From: CAZFQD01 sp964520885
GTDB lineage: Bacteria; Bacillota; Clostridia; Oscillospirales; SIG519
DNA length: 26,812 nucleotides
Direction of reading: 5' to 3'
Assembly: GCA_964520885.1 (NCBI GenBank)
Contig: CAZFQD010000015.1
Coordinates: 1-26,812 of the forward strand
The notes under the pieces were generated by a model. The model saw only the letters and a list, made by a program, of their open reading frames with translations. It did no database searches and was not told the origin of the DNA. Below, piece by piece: positions 16,502 to 24,090 of this stretch (its first letter is position 1; each line of letters starts with the position of its first letter). A program made the position numbers and the translations under genes.

Positions 16502-16732
16502 GTGTCAAGTTTTTCCGTTTTACTAAGCTCAGTAACTGAAATTAAAAACTTTGTTGAAACTATTTCTAAATTCTCTTGCGATGTAAGCCTCTCCTCTGGA
16601 GATTATACAGTTAATGCTGTATCAATTATGGGGATATTTAGTTTGGATTTAACAAAGCCAATTACTGTAAACATAAAAAGTGGCAGTGATGAAAATGAAT
16701 TAATTGAGGCTTTAGCTATTTATAAGATTTAA
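16502..16732 (+). CDS. HPr-like protein lacking the phosphorylatable histidine
   Basis: 76 residues. The second half aligns clearly with HPr, the phosphocarrier of the sugar phosphotransferase system: TVNAVSIMGIFSLDLTK matches the regulatory Ser46 helix (here Ser41), and the preceding ISKFSCDVSL and following GSDENELIEAL also fit. The GLHARPA active-site loop is absent, replaced by SSVTEIK, and the protein has no histidine at all, so it cannot accept phosphate from enzyme I. It could still be a substrate or ligand of an HPr kinase/CcpA-type pathway, like Crh of Bacillus, or do something unrelated; that is inference. Start is GTG after TTTAGGTGA. It is a single gene with its own promoter and a terminator at 16756, divergent from mtaB and convergent with purD. 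Confidence 0.75.
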   Translation: MSSFSVLLSSVTEIKNFVETISKFSCDVSLSSGDYTVNAVSIMGIFSLDLTKPITVNIKSGSDENELIEALAIYKI

Positions 16733-16755
16733 AAAATTAATATCAAAATATAATT

Positions 16756-16777
16756 GGTGGGTAACTCCACCTTTTTT
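16756..16777 (+). terminator. Rho-independent terminator after the HPr-like gene
   Basis: GGTGG-GTAACT-CCACC stem-loop (16756-16771) followed by six T (16772-16777), 24 bases after the stop codon. On the minus strand the same hairpin lies downstream of purD but is followed by a poorer U tract, so use by the purine operon is less certain. Confidence 0.7.
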
Positions 16778-16850
16778 ATTTGCTTTTTTTACGAAAAATA
16801 CAAAAGAAAATTCAATAAAAAAAAATAAATTAAATCATTAAATATTTACT

Positions 16851-18107
16851 TTATTTAATTCCAATATCTTTTCTATAATGATGGTCTTTAAAGGATATTT
16901 TTGATACTGCTGAATAGGCAGTTTTAATTGCTTTATCAAGATTTTCCGCTATTGCTGTTACTCCTAATACTCGTCCGCCATTTGTTAAGAAAATACCATT
17001 TTCAATTTTTGTGCCAGCGTGAAAAACTACTACATTTTCATTTTCCGCATTTTCTATTCCTTGAATTTCATATCCTGTCCCATATTTTGCAGGATAACCT
17101 CCACTTGCCACAACTACGCAAACTGCGGCATTATCTTCCCATTCTATATTTATTTTGTGAAGTTTTTCATCTATTACTGCTTCAAATATTTCATATAAAT
17201 CTGTTTTTAATCTTGGTAAAACCACTTGCGTTTCAGGGTCGCCAAATCTTGAATTATATTCAATAACTTTTGGTCCATCCTTTGTGAGAATCAAGCCAAA
17301 ATACAATACACCTTTAAATGGTCTGCCCTCGTGGTTCATAGCTTTTATTGTAGGTAAAAATATTTCTTTTTCGCAGTATTTTGCTATCTCGTCTGTATAT
17401 AGTCTGCTTGGAGAAAATGTGCCCATTCCACCTGTGTTTGGTCCCTCATCAAAGTCAAAAGCTCTTTTATGGTCCTGTGCCGAAACCATTGGAATTAAAG
17501 TTTTGCCATCGGTAAAGGCAAGAACAGAAACTTCTGGTCCCACTAAACACTCCTCAATTACAATATTGTTGCCAGCATCTCCAAATATTTTTTCACCCAT
17601 TATATTGACAACTGCTTTTTTTGCTTCTTCAATAGTAGCCGCCACAACAACGCCTTTGCCCAATGCTAATCCATCAGCCTTTACAACAATAGGGGTTTTT
17701 TTTGTGTCTAAATATGCTAATGCTTTTCGCATATCAGAGAAACCTTCAAACTGTGCTGTTGGAATATTATATTTTTGCATTAATTCTTTTGAAAAGGTTT
17801 TGCTTCCTTCAATTAATGCGGCATTCTTATTAGGTCCAAATGCTCTAATACCTGCATTTTGCAATGCATCTACCATTCCTAACATTAATGGGTCATCGGG
17901 TGCTACTACAACCATATCGGGATTATTTTGCTTAGCAAAATTTACAACACCCTCAACATCATTAGCCTTAATATTTACGCACTCGGCTAACTTTGATATC
18001 CCACCATTTCCGGGGGCACACCAAATTTTTGTTACCTTTTTACTCCCAGCTAATTTCCATACAATAGTATGCTCTCTTCCTCCGCCACCAATTACTAAAA
18101 CTTTCAT
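16851..18107 (-). CDS. purD: Phosphoribosylamine-glycine ligase (GAR synthetase)
   Basis: 418 residues. Joins glycine to phosphoribosylamine with ATP, step two of purine synthesis. The N-terminus VIGGGGREHTIVWKLA is the family signature. The ATP-grasp region carries PIVVKADGLALGKGVVVA, HKRAFDFDEGPNTGGMGTFSP (the GARS signature) and FKGVLYFGLILTKDGPKVIEYNSRFGDPETQVVLPRL, all intact. Start ATG after ACGGAGGTAAAT. It is the last gene of the purE operon; 51 bases separate it from the AICAR formyltransferase gene, and this spacer holds a GGGCGACC palindrome. Length and motifs are normal. Confidence 0.96.
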   Translation of the reverse strand: MKVLVIGGGGREHTIVWKLAGSKKVTKIWCAPGNGGISKLAECVNIKANDVEGVVNFAKQNNPDMVVVAPDDPLMLGMVDALQNAGIRAFGPNKNAALIEGSKTFSKELMQKYNIPTAQFEGFSDMRKALAYLDTKKTPIVVKADGLALGKGVVVAATIEEAKKAVVNIMGEKIFGDAGNNIVIEECLVGPEVSVLAFTDGKTLIPMVSAQDHKRAFDFDEGPNTGGMGTFSPSRLYTDEIAKYCEKEIFLPTIKAMNHEGRPFKGVLYFGLILTKDGPKVIEYNSRFGDPETQVVLPRLKTDLYEIFEAVIDEKLHKINIEWEDNAAVCVVVASGGYPAKYGTGYEIQGIENAENENVVVFHAGTKIENGIFLTNGGRVLGVTAIAENLDKAIKTAYSAVSKISFKDHHYRKDIGIK

Positions 18108-18125
18108 ATTTACCTCCGTTCTTGC

Positions 18126-18144
18126 GGGCGACCAAAGGTCGCCC
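18126..18144. repeat. GTAGGG-type palindrome, GGGCGACC form
   Basis: GGGCGACC-AAA-GGTCGCCC, followed by CTAC: a perfect 8-bp stem between purD and the AICAR formyltransferase gene. On the minus strand it reads GTAGGGGCGACC..., the same plan as the copy at 19356 and, with a different stem, those at 782, 1531 and 2858. It ends about 10 bases before the purD ribosome binding site. Confidence 0.8.
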
Positions 18145-18158
18145 CTACAAATAATAAA

Positions 18159-19334
18159 TTAATGATGAAATAATCTTATTCCCGTAAATGCCATAACCAT
18201 ATTATACTTATTGCAGGTTTCAATAACATTATCATCTCTTATTGAACCGCCCGCCTGTGCAATAAATTTTACTCCGCTTTTAAAAGCTCTTTCAATATTA
18301 TCGCCGAATGGGAAAAAGGCATCAGAGCCTAATGACACATCTTTTAAGGTTTTAAGCCAATTTTTTTTCTCTTCTGAAGATAATATTTCAGGTTTTGTTT
18401 CAAAGAATTTATTCCAAGTTTCATCTGATAAAATATCCATATAATGCTCTGATATATATATTTCAATTGTATTATCTCTATCTGGTCTACCCAACGCTTT
18501 TTTAAAGTTTAAGGCTAATACCTTTGGATGTTGACGTAAATACCAAATATCTGCCTTGTTTCCTGCTAAACGGGTGCAATGAATTCTTGATTGTTGCCCT
18601 GCTCCAACTCCGATTACTTGACCGTCTTTTGCGTAGCATACTGAATTTGATTGAGTATATTTTAAAGTTATAAGTGAAATAATAAGGTCAATTTTCGCAT
18701 TTTGAGGCAAATTCTTATTATTTGTAACGATATTTGAAAGTAACTCATCATTAATTAATAGTTCATTTCTGCACTGTTCAAATGTAATTCCAAAAACATC
18801 CTTGTGTTCAATTGTATTTGGAATGTAATTTTCATCTATTTTAATTACTGTATAATTGCCATTGCGTTTTAATTTTAGTATTTCAAGTGCTTCATCTGAA
18901 TAATTAGGTGCTATAACTCCATCCGAAACCTCTCTTGCTATTAAGGTAGCAGTTTGCTTATCACAAGTATCAGAAAGAGCAATAAAATCACCATAAGAGG
19001 ACATTCTGTCCGCTCCCCTTGCTCGTGCATAAGCATTTGCAAGTGGGGAAAGTTCTAAATCATCAACAAAATAAACCTTTTTCAGTGTATCTGAAAGGGG
19101 CAAACCAATAGCCGCACCGGCTGGGCTTACATGCTTAAAAGAAGCCGCAGATGGTATTCCTGTTGCCTTTTTTAACTCTTTAACAAGTTGCCAACTATTT
19201 AAAGCATCTAAAAAATTTATATATCCCGCTTTGCCATTTAAAATCTCAATAGGTAATTCCCCGTTATTTATAAAGATTTTTGCAGGTTTTTGATTTGGAT
19301 TGCAACCATATTTTAATTCTAATTCTTTTGGCAT
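18159..19334 (-). CDS. Stand-alone AICAR formyltransferase (PurH formyltransferase domain only)
   Basis: 391 residues. Transfers the formyl group of 10-formyltetrahydrofolate to AICAR, giving FAICAR. The catalytic Lys67-His68 pair sits in SFKHVSPAGAA; SNSVCYAKDGQVIGVGAGQQ, LGSDAFFPFGDNIERA and AQAGGSIRDDNVI are the other family blocks. The IMP cyclohydrolase domain that normally precedes this in bifunctional PurH is missing; its reaction is supplied by the next gene upstream. The ATG at 19334 follows AAAGG by nine bases. A GTG at 19367 would add eleven residues, but it falls inside the palindromic repeat and lacks a ribosome binding site, so it is rejected. It is embedded in the purine operon before purD. 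Confidence 0.92.
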   Translation of the reverse strand: MPKELELKYGCNPNQKPAKIFINNGELPIEILNGKAGYINFLDALNSWQLVKELKKATGIPSAASFKHVSPAGAAIGLPLSDTLKKVYFVDDLELSPLANAYARARGADRMSSYGDFIALSDTCDKQTATLIAREVSDGVIAPNYSDEALEILKLKRNGNYTVIKIDENYIPNTIEHKDVFGITFEQCRNELLINDELLSNIVTNNKNLPQNAKIDLIISLITLKYTQSNSVCYAKDGQVIGVGAGQQSRIHCTRLAGNKADIWYLRQHPKVLALNFKKALGRPDRDNTIEIYISEHYMDILSDETWNKFFETKPEILSSEEKKNWLKTLKDVSLGSDAFFPFGDNIERAFKSGVKFIAQAGGSIRDDNVIETCNKYNMVMAFTGIRLFHH

Positions 19335-19355
19335 TTTATTAATCCTTTCATTAAC

Positions 19356-19377
19356 GGGCGACCACACAGGGTCGCCC
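19356..19377. repeat. GTAGGG-type palindrome, GGGCGACC form
   Basis: GGGCGACC (19356-19363), six-base loop, GGTCGCCC (19370-19377), followed by CCTAC when the next C is counted. It fills the spacer between the IMP cyclohydrolase and AICAR formyltransferase genes, about 14 bases before the latter's ribosome binding site. Same stem as 18126-18144 with a different loop. Confidence 0.8.
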
Positions 19378-19383
19378 CTACCA

Positions 19384-20097
19384 TTAAATATTTTTATTAA
19401 TGATTTTCGTTTCAGTTTTTCCTGTTTTTAAATTAATAAATCTTGTAAAAAGAGAAACTTTGTTTTCTTCATTCAAAGAATTCCATAAAATATTGGAAAG
19501 TTCATCAATATTACTACCCATTTCAACTGTTTTTGGCTCTCCCTCATATGAAGGAAGTGGGTTTCCGTCACACTTGTAAGTGCTGATAAAATGCCCTTGT
19601 CCGCTAATTGGCTGACTATATTCATAGAAAAATCTTATGCAACTATTAGGATTGCCATTTAAGGATTTTAAAATGGAAAATTTATATGTAAAGTCATTGT
19701 CCTTTACATCAAGTATTGACGATATTCTCGGAGTGTAATTTGGTGAATCAGGCTCAAACTCTCTTGTTCTTAAAGCATCTTCAAAAATTTTGCCTTTCTT
19801 TATAAAATCAACTATTGTATCGGTTTGGTCACCGTTTGTAACAATGGTTTTATTATCAATAACTCTGACAGGAAAATAAATAATCAATGCTGGGTCAACA
19901 ACCTTGCTTTCGTCAAATGCTTTTGTTTTAAGATTTTCACCATCTAAAACAAAAATACGATTTCTTGAGTTTTCACTTCGTCCCATTATAAAATAAGCAA
20001 TTACAGCATTTTCGCCGTCTGCACTTTTGCCAATAATTATTCCTCTACCGGGATATGAATTGTTGTGTAATTCATTTTCAATATTAATAATCGACAT
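19384..20097 (-). CDS. PurO-type IMP cyclohydrolase
   Basis: 237 residues. Closes FAICAR to IMP, the final step of the pathway. The sequence fits the archaeal PurO family rather than the PurH cyclohydrolase domain: YPGRGIIIGKSADGENAVIA at the start, MGRSENSRNRIF (about 34-45), VTNGDQTDTIVDFI (about 88-101, compare the VSNGSHTDTIAD block of archaeal PurO), and EPDSPNYTPRISSIL (about 117-131). It is slightly longer than archaeal PurO (about 200 residues). Its position beside a stand-alone AICAR formyltransferase supports the assignment strongly. The ATG follows AAGGGGTAGAAAAT and lies only five bases after the purN stop, so the two are probably translationally coupled. Confidence 0.87.
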   Translation of the reverse strand: MSIINIENELHNNSYPGRGIIIGKSADGENAVIAYFIMGRSENSRNRIFVLDGENLKTKAFDESKVVDPALIIYFPVRVIDNKTIVTNGDQTDTIVDFIKKGKIFEDALRTREFEPDSPNYTPRISSILDVKDNDFTYKFSILKSLNGNPNSCIRFFYEYSQPISGQGHFISTYKCDGNPLPSYEGEPKTVEMGSNIDELSNILWNSLNEENKVSLFTRFINLKTGKTETKIINKNI

Positions 20098-20102
20098 ATT
20101 TT

Positions 20103-20729
20103 CTACCCCTTAATTTTTACAATTCGATTTTCTATCTCGATTTTATTATTGCATATCAAATCAATTGACTTTGGCAAAATATCCCATTCCGCTTGCTCCA
20201 TTACTCTTTTTTGAAGAGTTTCGGGGGTATCATCTTCATTTATATAAACTGCTTTTTGCAGAATTATTTCGCCACCGTCGGTAATATTGTTCACAAAATG
20301 AACGGTAGCACCTGTAACCTTTGCACCATATTCAAGCACCTTTTGATGAACCTTTAAACCGTAAAAGCCATCTCCACAAAAAGCAGGAATTAAAGCAGGA
20401 TGAACATTTATAATCTTATTTTTATATTTTTCTATTAGTTCATTTGATAATATTGAAAGAAAACCTGCTAATACTACTAAATCAATTTTAAAAGTGCTTA
20501 ACGCTTTTAAAATTTCTTTGCTAAATTCTAAATTATCTTTATATTCTTTTCTTTCAATTACTAAATAAGGAATATTGTGTTTTTTCGCTCGTTCTATAGC
20601 AAAGACACCTTCTTTACTTGATAAAACTAATGCTATTTTACCATTTGTAATTTTACCATTATCAATAGCATCAATAATTGCCTGCAAATTTGTTCCACCA
20701 CCGGAAACTAGAACAGCAATATTTAGCAT
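20103..20729 (-). CDS. purN: Phosphoribosylglycinamide formyltransferase (folate-dependent)
   Basis: 208 residues. Transfers a formyl group from 10-formyltetrahydrofolate to GAR, step three of purine synthesis. The N-terminal phosphate-binding loop is VLVSGGGTNLQAII. The catalytic triad is Asn108 and His110 in INVHPALIPAF and Asp151 in NITDGGEII, matching Asn106, His108 and Asp144 of the Escherichia coli enzyme. Length is normal and no fused domain is present. The ATG follows AAAGGAG at 11-12 bases. A 106-base spacer with a GAGATTGC palindrome separates it from purM upstream. Confidence 0.95.
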   Translation of the reverse strand: MLNIAVLVSGGGTNLQAIIDAIDNGKITNGKIALVLSSKEGVFAIERAKKHNIPYLVIERKEYKDNLEFSKEILKALSTFKIDLVVLAGFLSILSNELIEKYKNKIINVHPALIPAFCGDGFYGLKVHQKVLEYGAKVTGATVHFVNNITDGGEIILQKAVYINEDDTPETLQKRVMEQAEWDILPKSIDLICNNKIEIENRIVKIKG

Positions 20730-20788
20730 TTTATGTTCAACTCCTTTTAAAGGATATGGAATAAGAAAATAATGAATTTTATTTAAAT

Positions 20789-20817
20789 GAGATTGCCACG
20801 CTTCGCTCGCAATGACA
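20789..20817. repeat. GAGATTGC...GCAATGACA palindromic repeat
   Basis: GAGATTGCCACG...CGCTCGCAATGACA, with stem ATTGC/GCAAT, in the purM-purN spacer. It is of the same sub-type as 2891-2920 and the partial copy at 1-12, and here it stands alone, without the GGAACGC partner element. Confidence 0.78.
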
Positions 20818-20835
20818 ACATTTTAATTCCTCATT

Positions 20836-21873
20836 CTAATTAATTTCTATTCCGTTTTCGCCTTCAACCACTTCTCCAATTATATATGCTTTCTCTCCTA
20901 AACTATCAAATAGATTAATAGCCTTATTTGCTTTTTCACTATCAACAGCAATAACCATTCCAATTCCCATATTAAAGGTATTAAACATATCTCTTTCGCT
21001 TATATTTCCAGTGCTTTTTATTAGTTCAAAAATTGGTAAGATAGGAAAAGAATTTTTATTTATAACTGCCTTTAAATTGTTTGGCAACATTCTCGGAATA
21101 TTTTCATAAAAACCACCGCCTGTTATATGAGAAACTGCATTAACTCCAATTTCATTAATAACCGCTAACATAGACTTAACATATATCTTTGTGGGTTTAA
21201 TTAATTCTTCCCCCAAAGTGCAACCTAACTCATCAAAATTCATATTTACTTTACTAATATCTACTTGGAAAACCTTTCTAATTAAAGAAAATCCATTGCT
21301 ATGAACTCCCGAAGAAGCCAAGCCAATTAGTTTATCACCAGATTTAACTTTTGAGCCATCAATTATTTTTTCTTTATCCACAATACCTACTGTAAAGCCT
21401 GCTAAATCATACTCATCTATGGGATAAAATCCGGGCATTTCAGCAGTTTCTCCACCTATTAAAGCACATCCTGCTAAAACACAACCGTCCGAAATACCTT
21501 TAACAATATCTGCGACCTTTTGAGGAAAATTTTTGCCTAAGGCAATATAATCAAGGAAAAATAATGGCTTTGCTCCAACACATAAAACATCATTGACACA
21601 CATTGCAACACAATCTTGCCCTACTGTTGAATGATTATTCAACATAAATGCAATTTTTAGTTTTGTCCCTACTCCATCTGTTCCTGAAACTAATACAGGC
21701 TTGTTAATGTTTTTAATATCAAGTTCAAACATACCAGAGAATCCACCAACTGAGGATAAAACCCCCGGTATGCCTGTTTTTCTTATATGTTCTTTCATTA
21801 ATTCAACAGCCTTATAGCCGGCTGTTACATCAACTCCTGCCGCTTTATAACTCTCGCTAAAACTTTTACTCAT
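20836..21873 (-). CDS. purM: Phosphoribosylformylglycinamidine cyclo-ligase (AIR synthetase)
   Basis: 345 residues, normal length. Closes FGAM to AIR with ATP, step five. The family landmarks are present: GVDVTAGYKAVELMK, the nucleotide-binding segment SGTDGVGTKLKIAF (about 63-76), DCVAMCVNDVLCVGAKPLFFLDY (about 91-113), IGGETAEMPGFY (about 139-150), ASSGVHSNGFSLIRKV and HITGGGFYENIPRML. Start ATG after GAGAGGAAACTTAT. It is the fourth gene of the operon, 45 bases after purF. Confidence 0.96.
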   Translation of the reverse strand: MSKSFSESYKAAGVDVTAGYKAVELMKEHIRKTGIPGVLSSVGGFSGMFELDIKNINKPVLVSGTDGVGTKLKIAFMLNNHSTVGQDCVAMCVNDVLCVGAKPLFFLDYIALGKNFPQKVADIVKGISDGCVLAGCALIGGETAEMPGFYPIDEYDLAGFTVGIVDKEKIIDGSKVKSGDKLIGLASSGVHSNGFSLIRKVFQVDISKVNMNFDELGCTLGEELIKPTKIYVKSMLAVINEIGVNAVSHITGGGFYENIPRMLPNNLKAVINKNSFPILPIFELIKSTGNISERDMFNTFNMGIGMVIAVDSEKANKAINLFDSLGEKAYIIGEVVEGENGIEIN

Positions 21874-21918
21874 ATAAGTTTCCTCTCAAATTTATTAATA
21901 TATATTTATTATTAACAT

Positions 21919-23322
21919 TTATTCCTTACCATTCCAACAATAGGTGCATACCTTACACTCTGGTATCCCAATTGCATCAACTAAATCTTCAAGTTTATTA
22001 TATTTAAGAGAAGTAAAGTTTAACTTTTTACCAATACTATCAACCATCTCTTGATGGTTTTTGCTTTTGCTATCACTATAATCGTATAACATTTTTTCTG
22101 CATTATTTCCCTCTCGTTCCAATATTACTCGTCTTGTAATTAAATCAAGTTCTGAAGTTGAACGAGAAAAATTAAGATATTTACAACCAAATACTAAAGG
22201 AGGACAAGCTGGGCGGATATGAACTTCTTTAGCACCACTATTATATAAGAATTCAACTGTTTCTCTCATTTGTGTTCCTCTAACTATAGAATCGTCAAGA
22301 AAAAGCAATTTTTTTCCACGAATTAATTGGTCAATAGGAATTAATTTCATTCTTGCAACAAGATTACGAATGCTTTGGTCTGTTGGCATAAAACTTCTTG
22401 GCCAAGTAGGTGTATATTTAATAAATGGTCTTACAAATGGAATTCCAGATTCATTTGCATATCCAATTGCATGAGCAGTTCCTGAATCAGGCACTCCAGC
22501 GACGAAGTCCGCCTTAACATCATCATTTTTTGCAAGATTTGCTCCACAACGATAACGCATAACCTCTACATTTATACCTTCATATGTTGAAGAGGGATAA
22601 CCAAAATATGTCCACAAAAAAGCACATATTCTCATTTCTTTTCCAGGAGGAGAACATATTTCAACTTTATGTGGTGTAATAAATACTATTTCATTAGGAC
22701 CTAATTCTCTTAAATCATGATATCCTAAATTTAAATATGCAAATGATTCAAAAGAAGCACAGTATGCTCCATCCTTTGCACCTAATACTAAAGGTGTTCT
22801 TCCCAATGCATCTCTTGCGGCATACATCCCATCTTTTGTAAGTAAAAGCAATGTCATTGAACCATCAATAACACTTTGTGCAAATTTAATTCCTTCAACA
22901 ATATTGCTTTGAGTATTAATTAATGCCGCTACTAACTCTGTTGCATTAATATCTCCTCCACTCATTTCTAAAAAATGAGTTCCTTTATTATTAAACGCTT
23001 GTTTGACTAACTCTTTTTTGTTATTAATTCTTCCAACTGTTGTTAAAGCATAAGAACCTAAATGGGAATGAACAACTAAAGGTTGAGGCTCGGTATCGCT
23101 AATACAGCCAATGCCCATTTTCCCCGACATTTCATTTATATCTTTCTCAAACTTGGTCCTAAAGGGAGAGCTTTCAATATTATGAATTGTGCGGTTATAA
23201 CTTTGTCCATTAAAAACTGCTATTCCACCTCGTCTAGTTCCTAAATGAGAATGATAATCCACTCCAAAAAATAAATCCATTACACAATCAGTTTCTGATA
23301 CTACTCCAAAAATTCCACCCAT
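21919..23322 (-). CDS. purF: Amidophosphoribosyltransferase-like PurF with degenerate glutaminase site
   Basis: 467 residues. PurF makes phosphoribosylamine from PRPP, the first committed step. The phosphoribosyltransferase half is intact: the PRPP loop LDDSIVRGT (Asp343, Asp344) and SGTAHAIGYANESGIPF. Cysteines equivalent to the Fe-S ligands of Bacillus PurF are present: Cys233, Cys380, Cys459 and Cys462. The N-terminal glutaminase half is abnormal: it begins MGGIFGVVSETDC, with Gly where the mature enzyme needs Cys1; the HNGN oxyanion block is replaced by TTVGRIN (about 94-100), and the RYST-containing loop is shortened to GCISDTEPQP. No alternative start restores the Cys; the ATG follows GAAGGGA. 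It is the only PurF-like gene in the window and sits between purC and purM. Similar Gly-2 proteins are, as I recall, annotated as PurF in other Clostridia. The nitrogen source is open. Confidence 0.9.
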   Translation of the reverse strand: MGGIFGVVSETDCVMDLFFGVDYHSHLGTRRGGIAVFNGQSYNRTIHNIESSPFRTKFEKDINEMSGKMGIGCISDTEPQPLVVHSHLGSYALTTVGRINNKKELVKQAFNNKGTHFLEMSGGDINATELVAALINTQSNIVEGIKFAQSVIDGSMTLLLLTKDGMYAARDALGRTPLVLGAKDGAYCASFESFAYLNLGYHDLRELGPNEIVFITPHKVEICSPPGKEMRICAFLWTYFGYPSSTYEGINVEVMRYRCGANLAKNDDVKADFVAGVPDSGTAHAIGYANESGIPFVRPFIKYTPTWPRSFMPTDQSIRNLVARMKLIPIDQLIRGKKLLFLDDSIVRGTQMRETVEFLYNSGAKEVHIRPACPPLVFGCKYLNFSRSTSELDLITRRVILEREGNNAEKMLYDYSDSKSKNHQEMVDSIGKKLNFTSLKYNKLEDLVDAIGIPECKVCTYCWNGKE

Positions 23323-23358
23323 TAATTAAACAATCCCTTCAACATTTATTTTATACAA

Positions 23359-24069
23359 TTATTTTCCTAATAACCTTTTCATTATTTCTTGATAAGCACC
23401 TTCCACATTTCCTAAATCTCTTCTAAATCTATCTTTATCTAATTTTTCTTTTGTAACACTGTCCCAAAAGCGACAAGTATCGGGTGAAATTTCGTCTGCT
23501 AATATAATTTCCCCATCATCAGTTTTTCCATATTCTAATTTAAAGTCAATCAGCTCGATTTGTAAATCCTTTAAATATTCAGATAAATACTTATTTATTT
23601 TAAAAGAATAATCGGCAATTAATTCAAGTTCTTGTTTTGTTGCTAAATCCATAGCAAAAATATGATAATCATTAATCATAGGGTCGCCTAAAGCATCATC
23701 CTTATAGCAAAACTCTAATACTGTTGATTTCATCTTTGTTCCCTCAGGAATACCTAATCTCTTTGATAACGAACCCGCCGCAATATTCCTAACAATAACC
23801 TCAATTGGAATAATTTTAACCTTTTTTACTAAGGTTTCTCTTTCGGATAACTCTTTTACAAAATGAGTTGGTATACCCTTTAATTCAAGCATTTTCATAA
23901 GATGATTTGTAACCTTATTGTTAATTATGCCCTTGCCTTCTATTGTTCCTTTTTTTTCTCCATTAAAAGCAGTTGCATCGTCCTTATAATCTACAATAAA
24001 AAGCTGAAGGTCATCAGTTTTAAATACCTTTTTTGCTTTGCCTTCATAAATTTGTTCCATTTTTTTCAT
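23359..24069 (-). CDS. purC: SAICAR synthetase
   Basis: 236 residues. Joins aspartate to CAIR with ATP, giving SAICAR. The N-terminus EQIYEGKAKKVFKTDD, the block LVKKVKIIPIEVIVRNIAAGSLSKRLGIPEG, and ILADEISPDTCRFWDSVTKEKLDKDRFRRDLG are the family signatures. The reading frame is open to an ATG at 24087, but that codon lacks a ribosome binding site at a usable distance; the ATG at 24069 follows AAAGGA by nine bases and gives the usual length, so it is preferred. It starts within about 20 bases of the purE stop. Confidence 0.95.
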   Translation of the reverse strand: MKKMEQIYEGKAKKVFKTDDLQLFIVDYKDDATAFNGEKKGTIEGKGIINNKVTNHLMKMLELKGIPTHFVKELSERETLVKKVKIIPIEVIVRNIAAGSLSKRLGIPEGTKMKSTVLEFCYKDDALGDPMINDYHIFAMDLATKQELELIADYSFKINKYLSEYLKDLQIELIDFKLEYGKTDDGEIILADEISPDTCRFWDSVTKEKLDKDRFRRDLGNVEGAYQEIMKRLLGK

Positions 24070-24090
24070 ACTATTGTTTCCTTTCATTTT

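Noticed and set aside
17284..18162. Long plus-strand reading frame of 292 codons
   Set aside because: It is antisense to purD, whose protein is complete and full of family motifs. The plus-strand translation is low in charged residues and has no plausible start signals.
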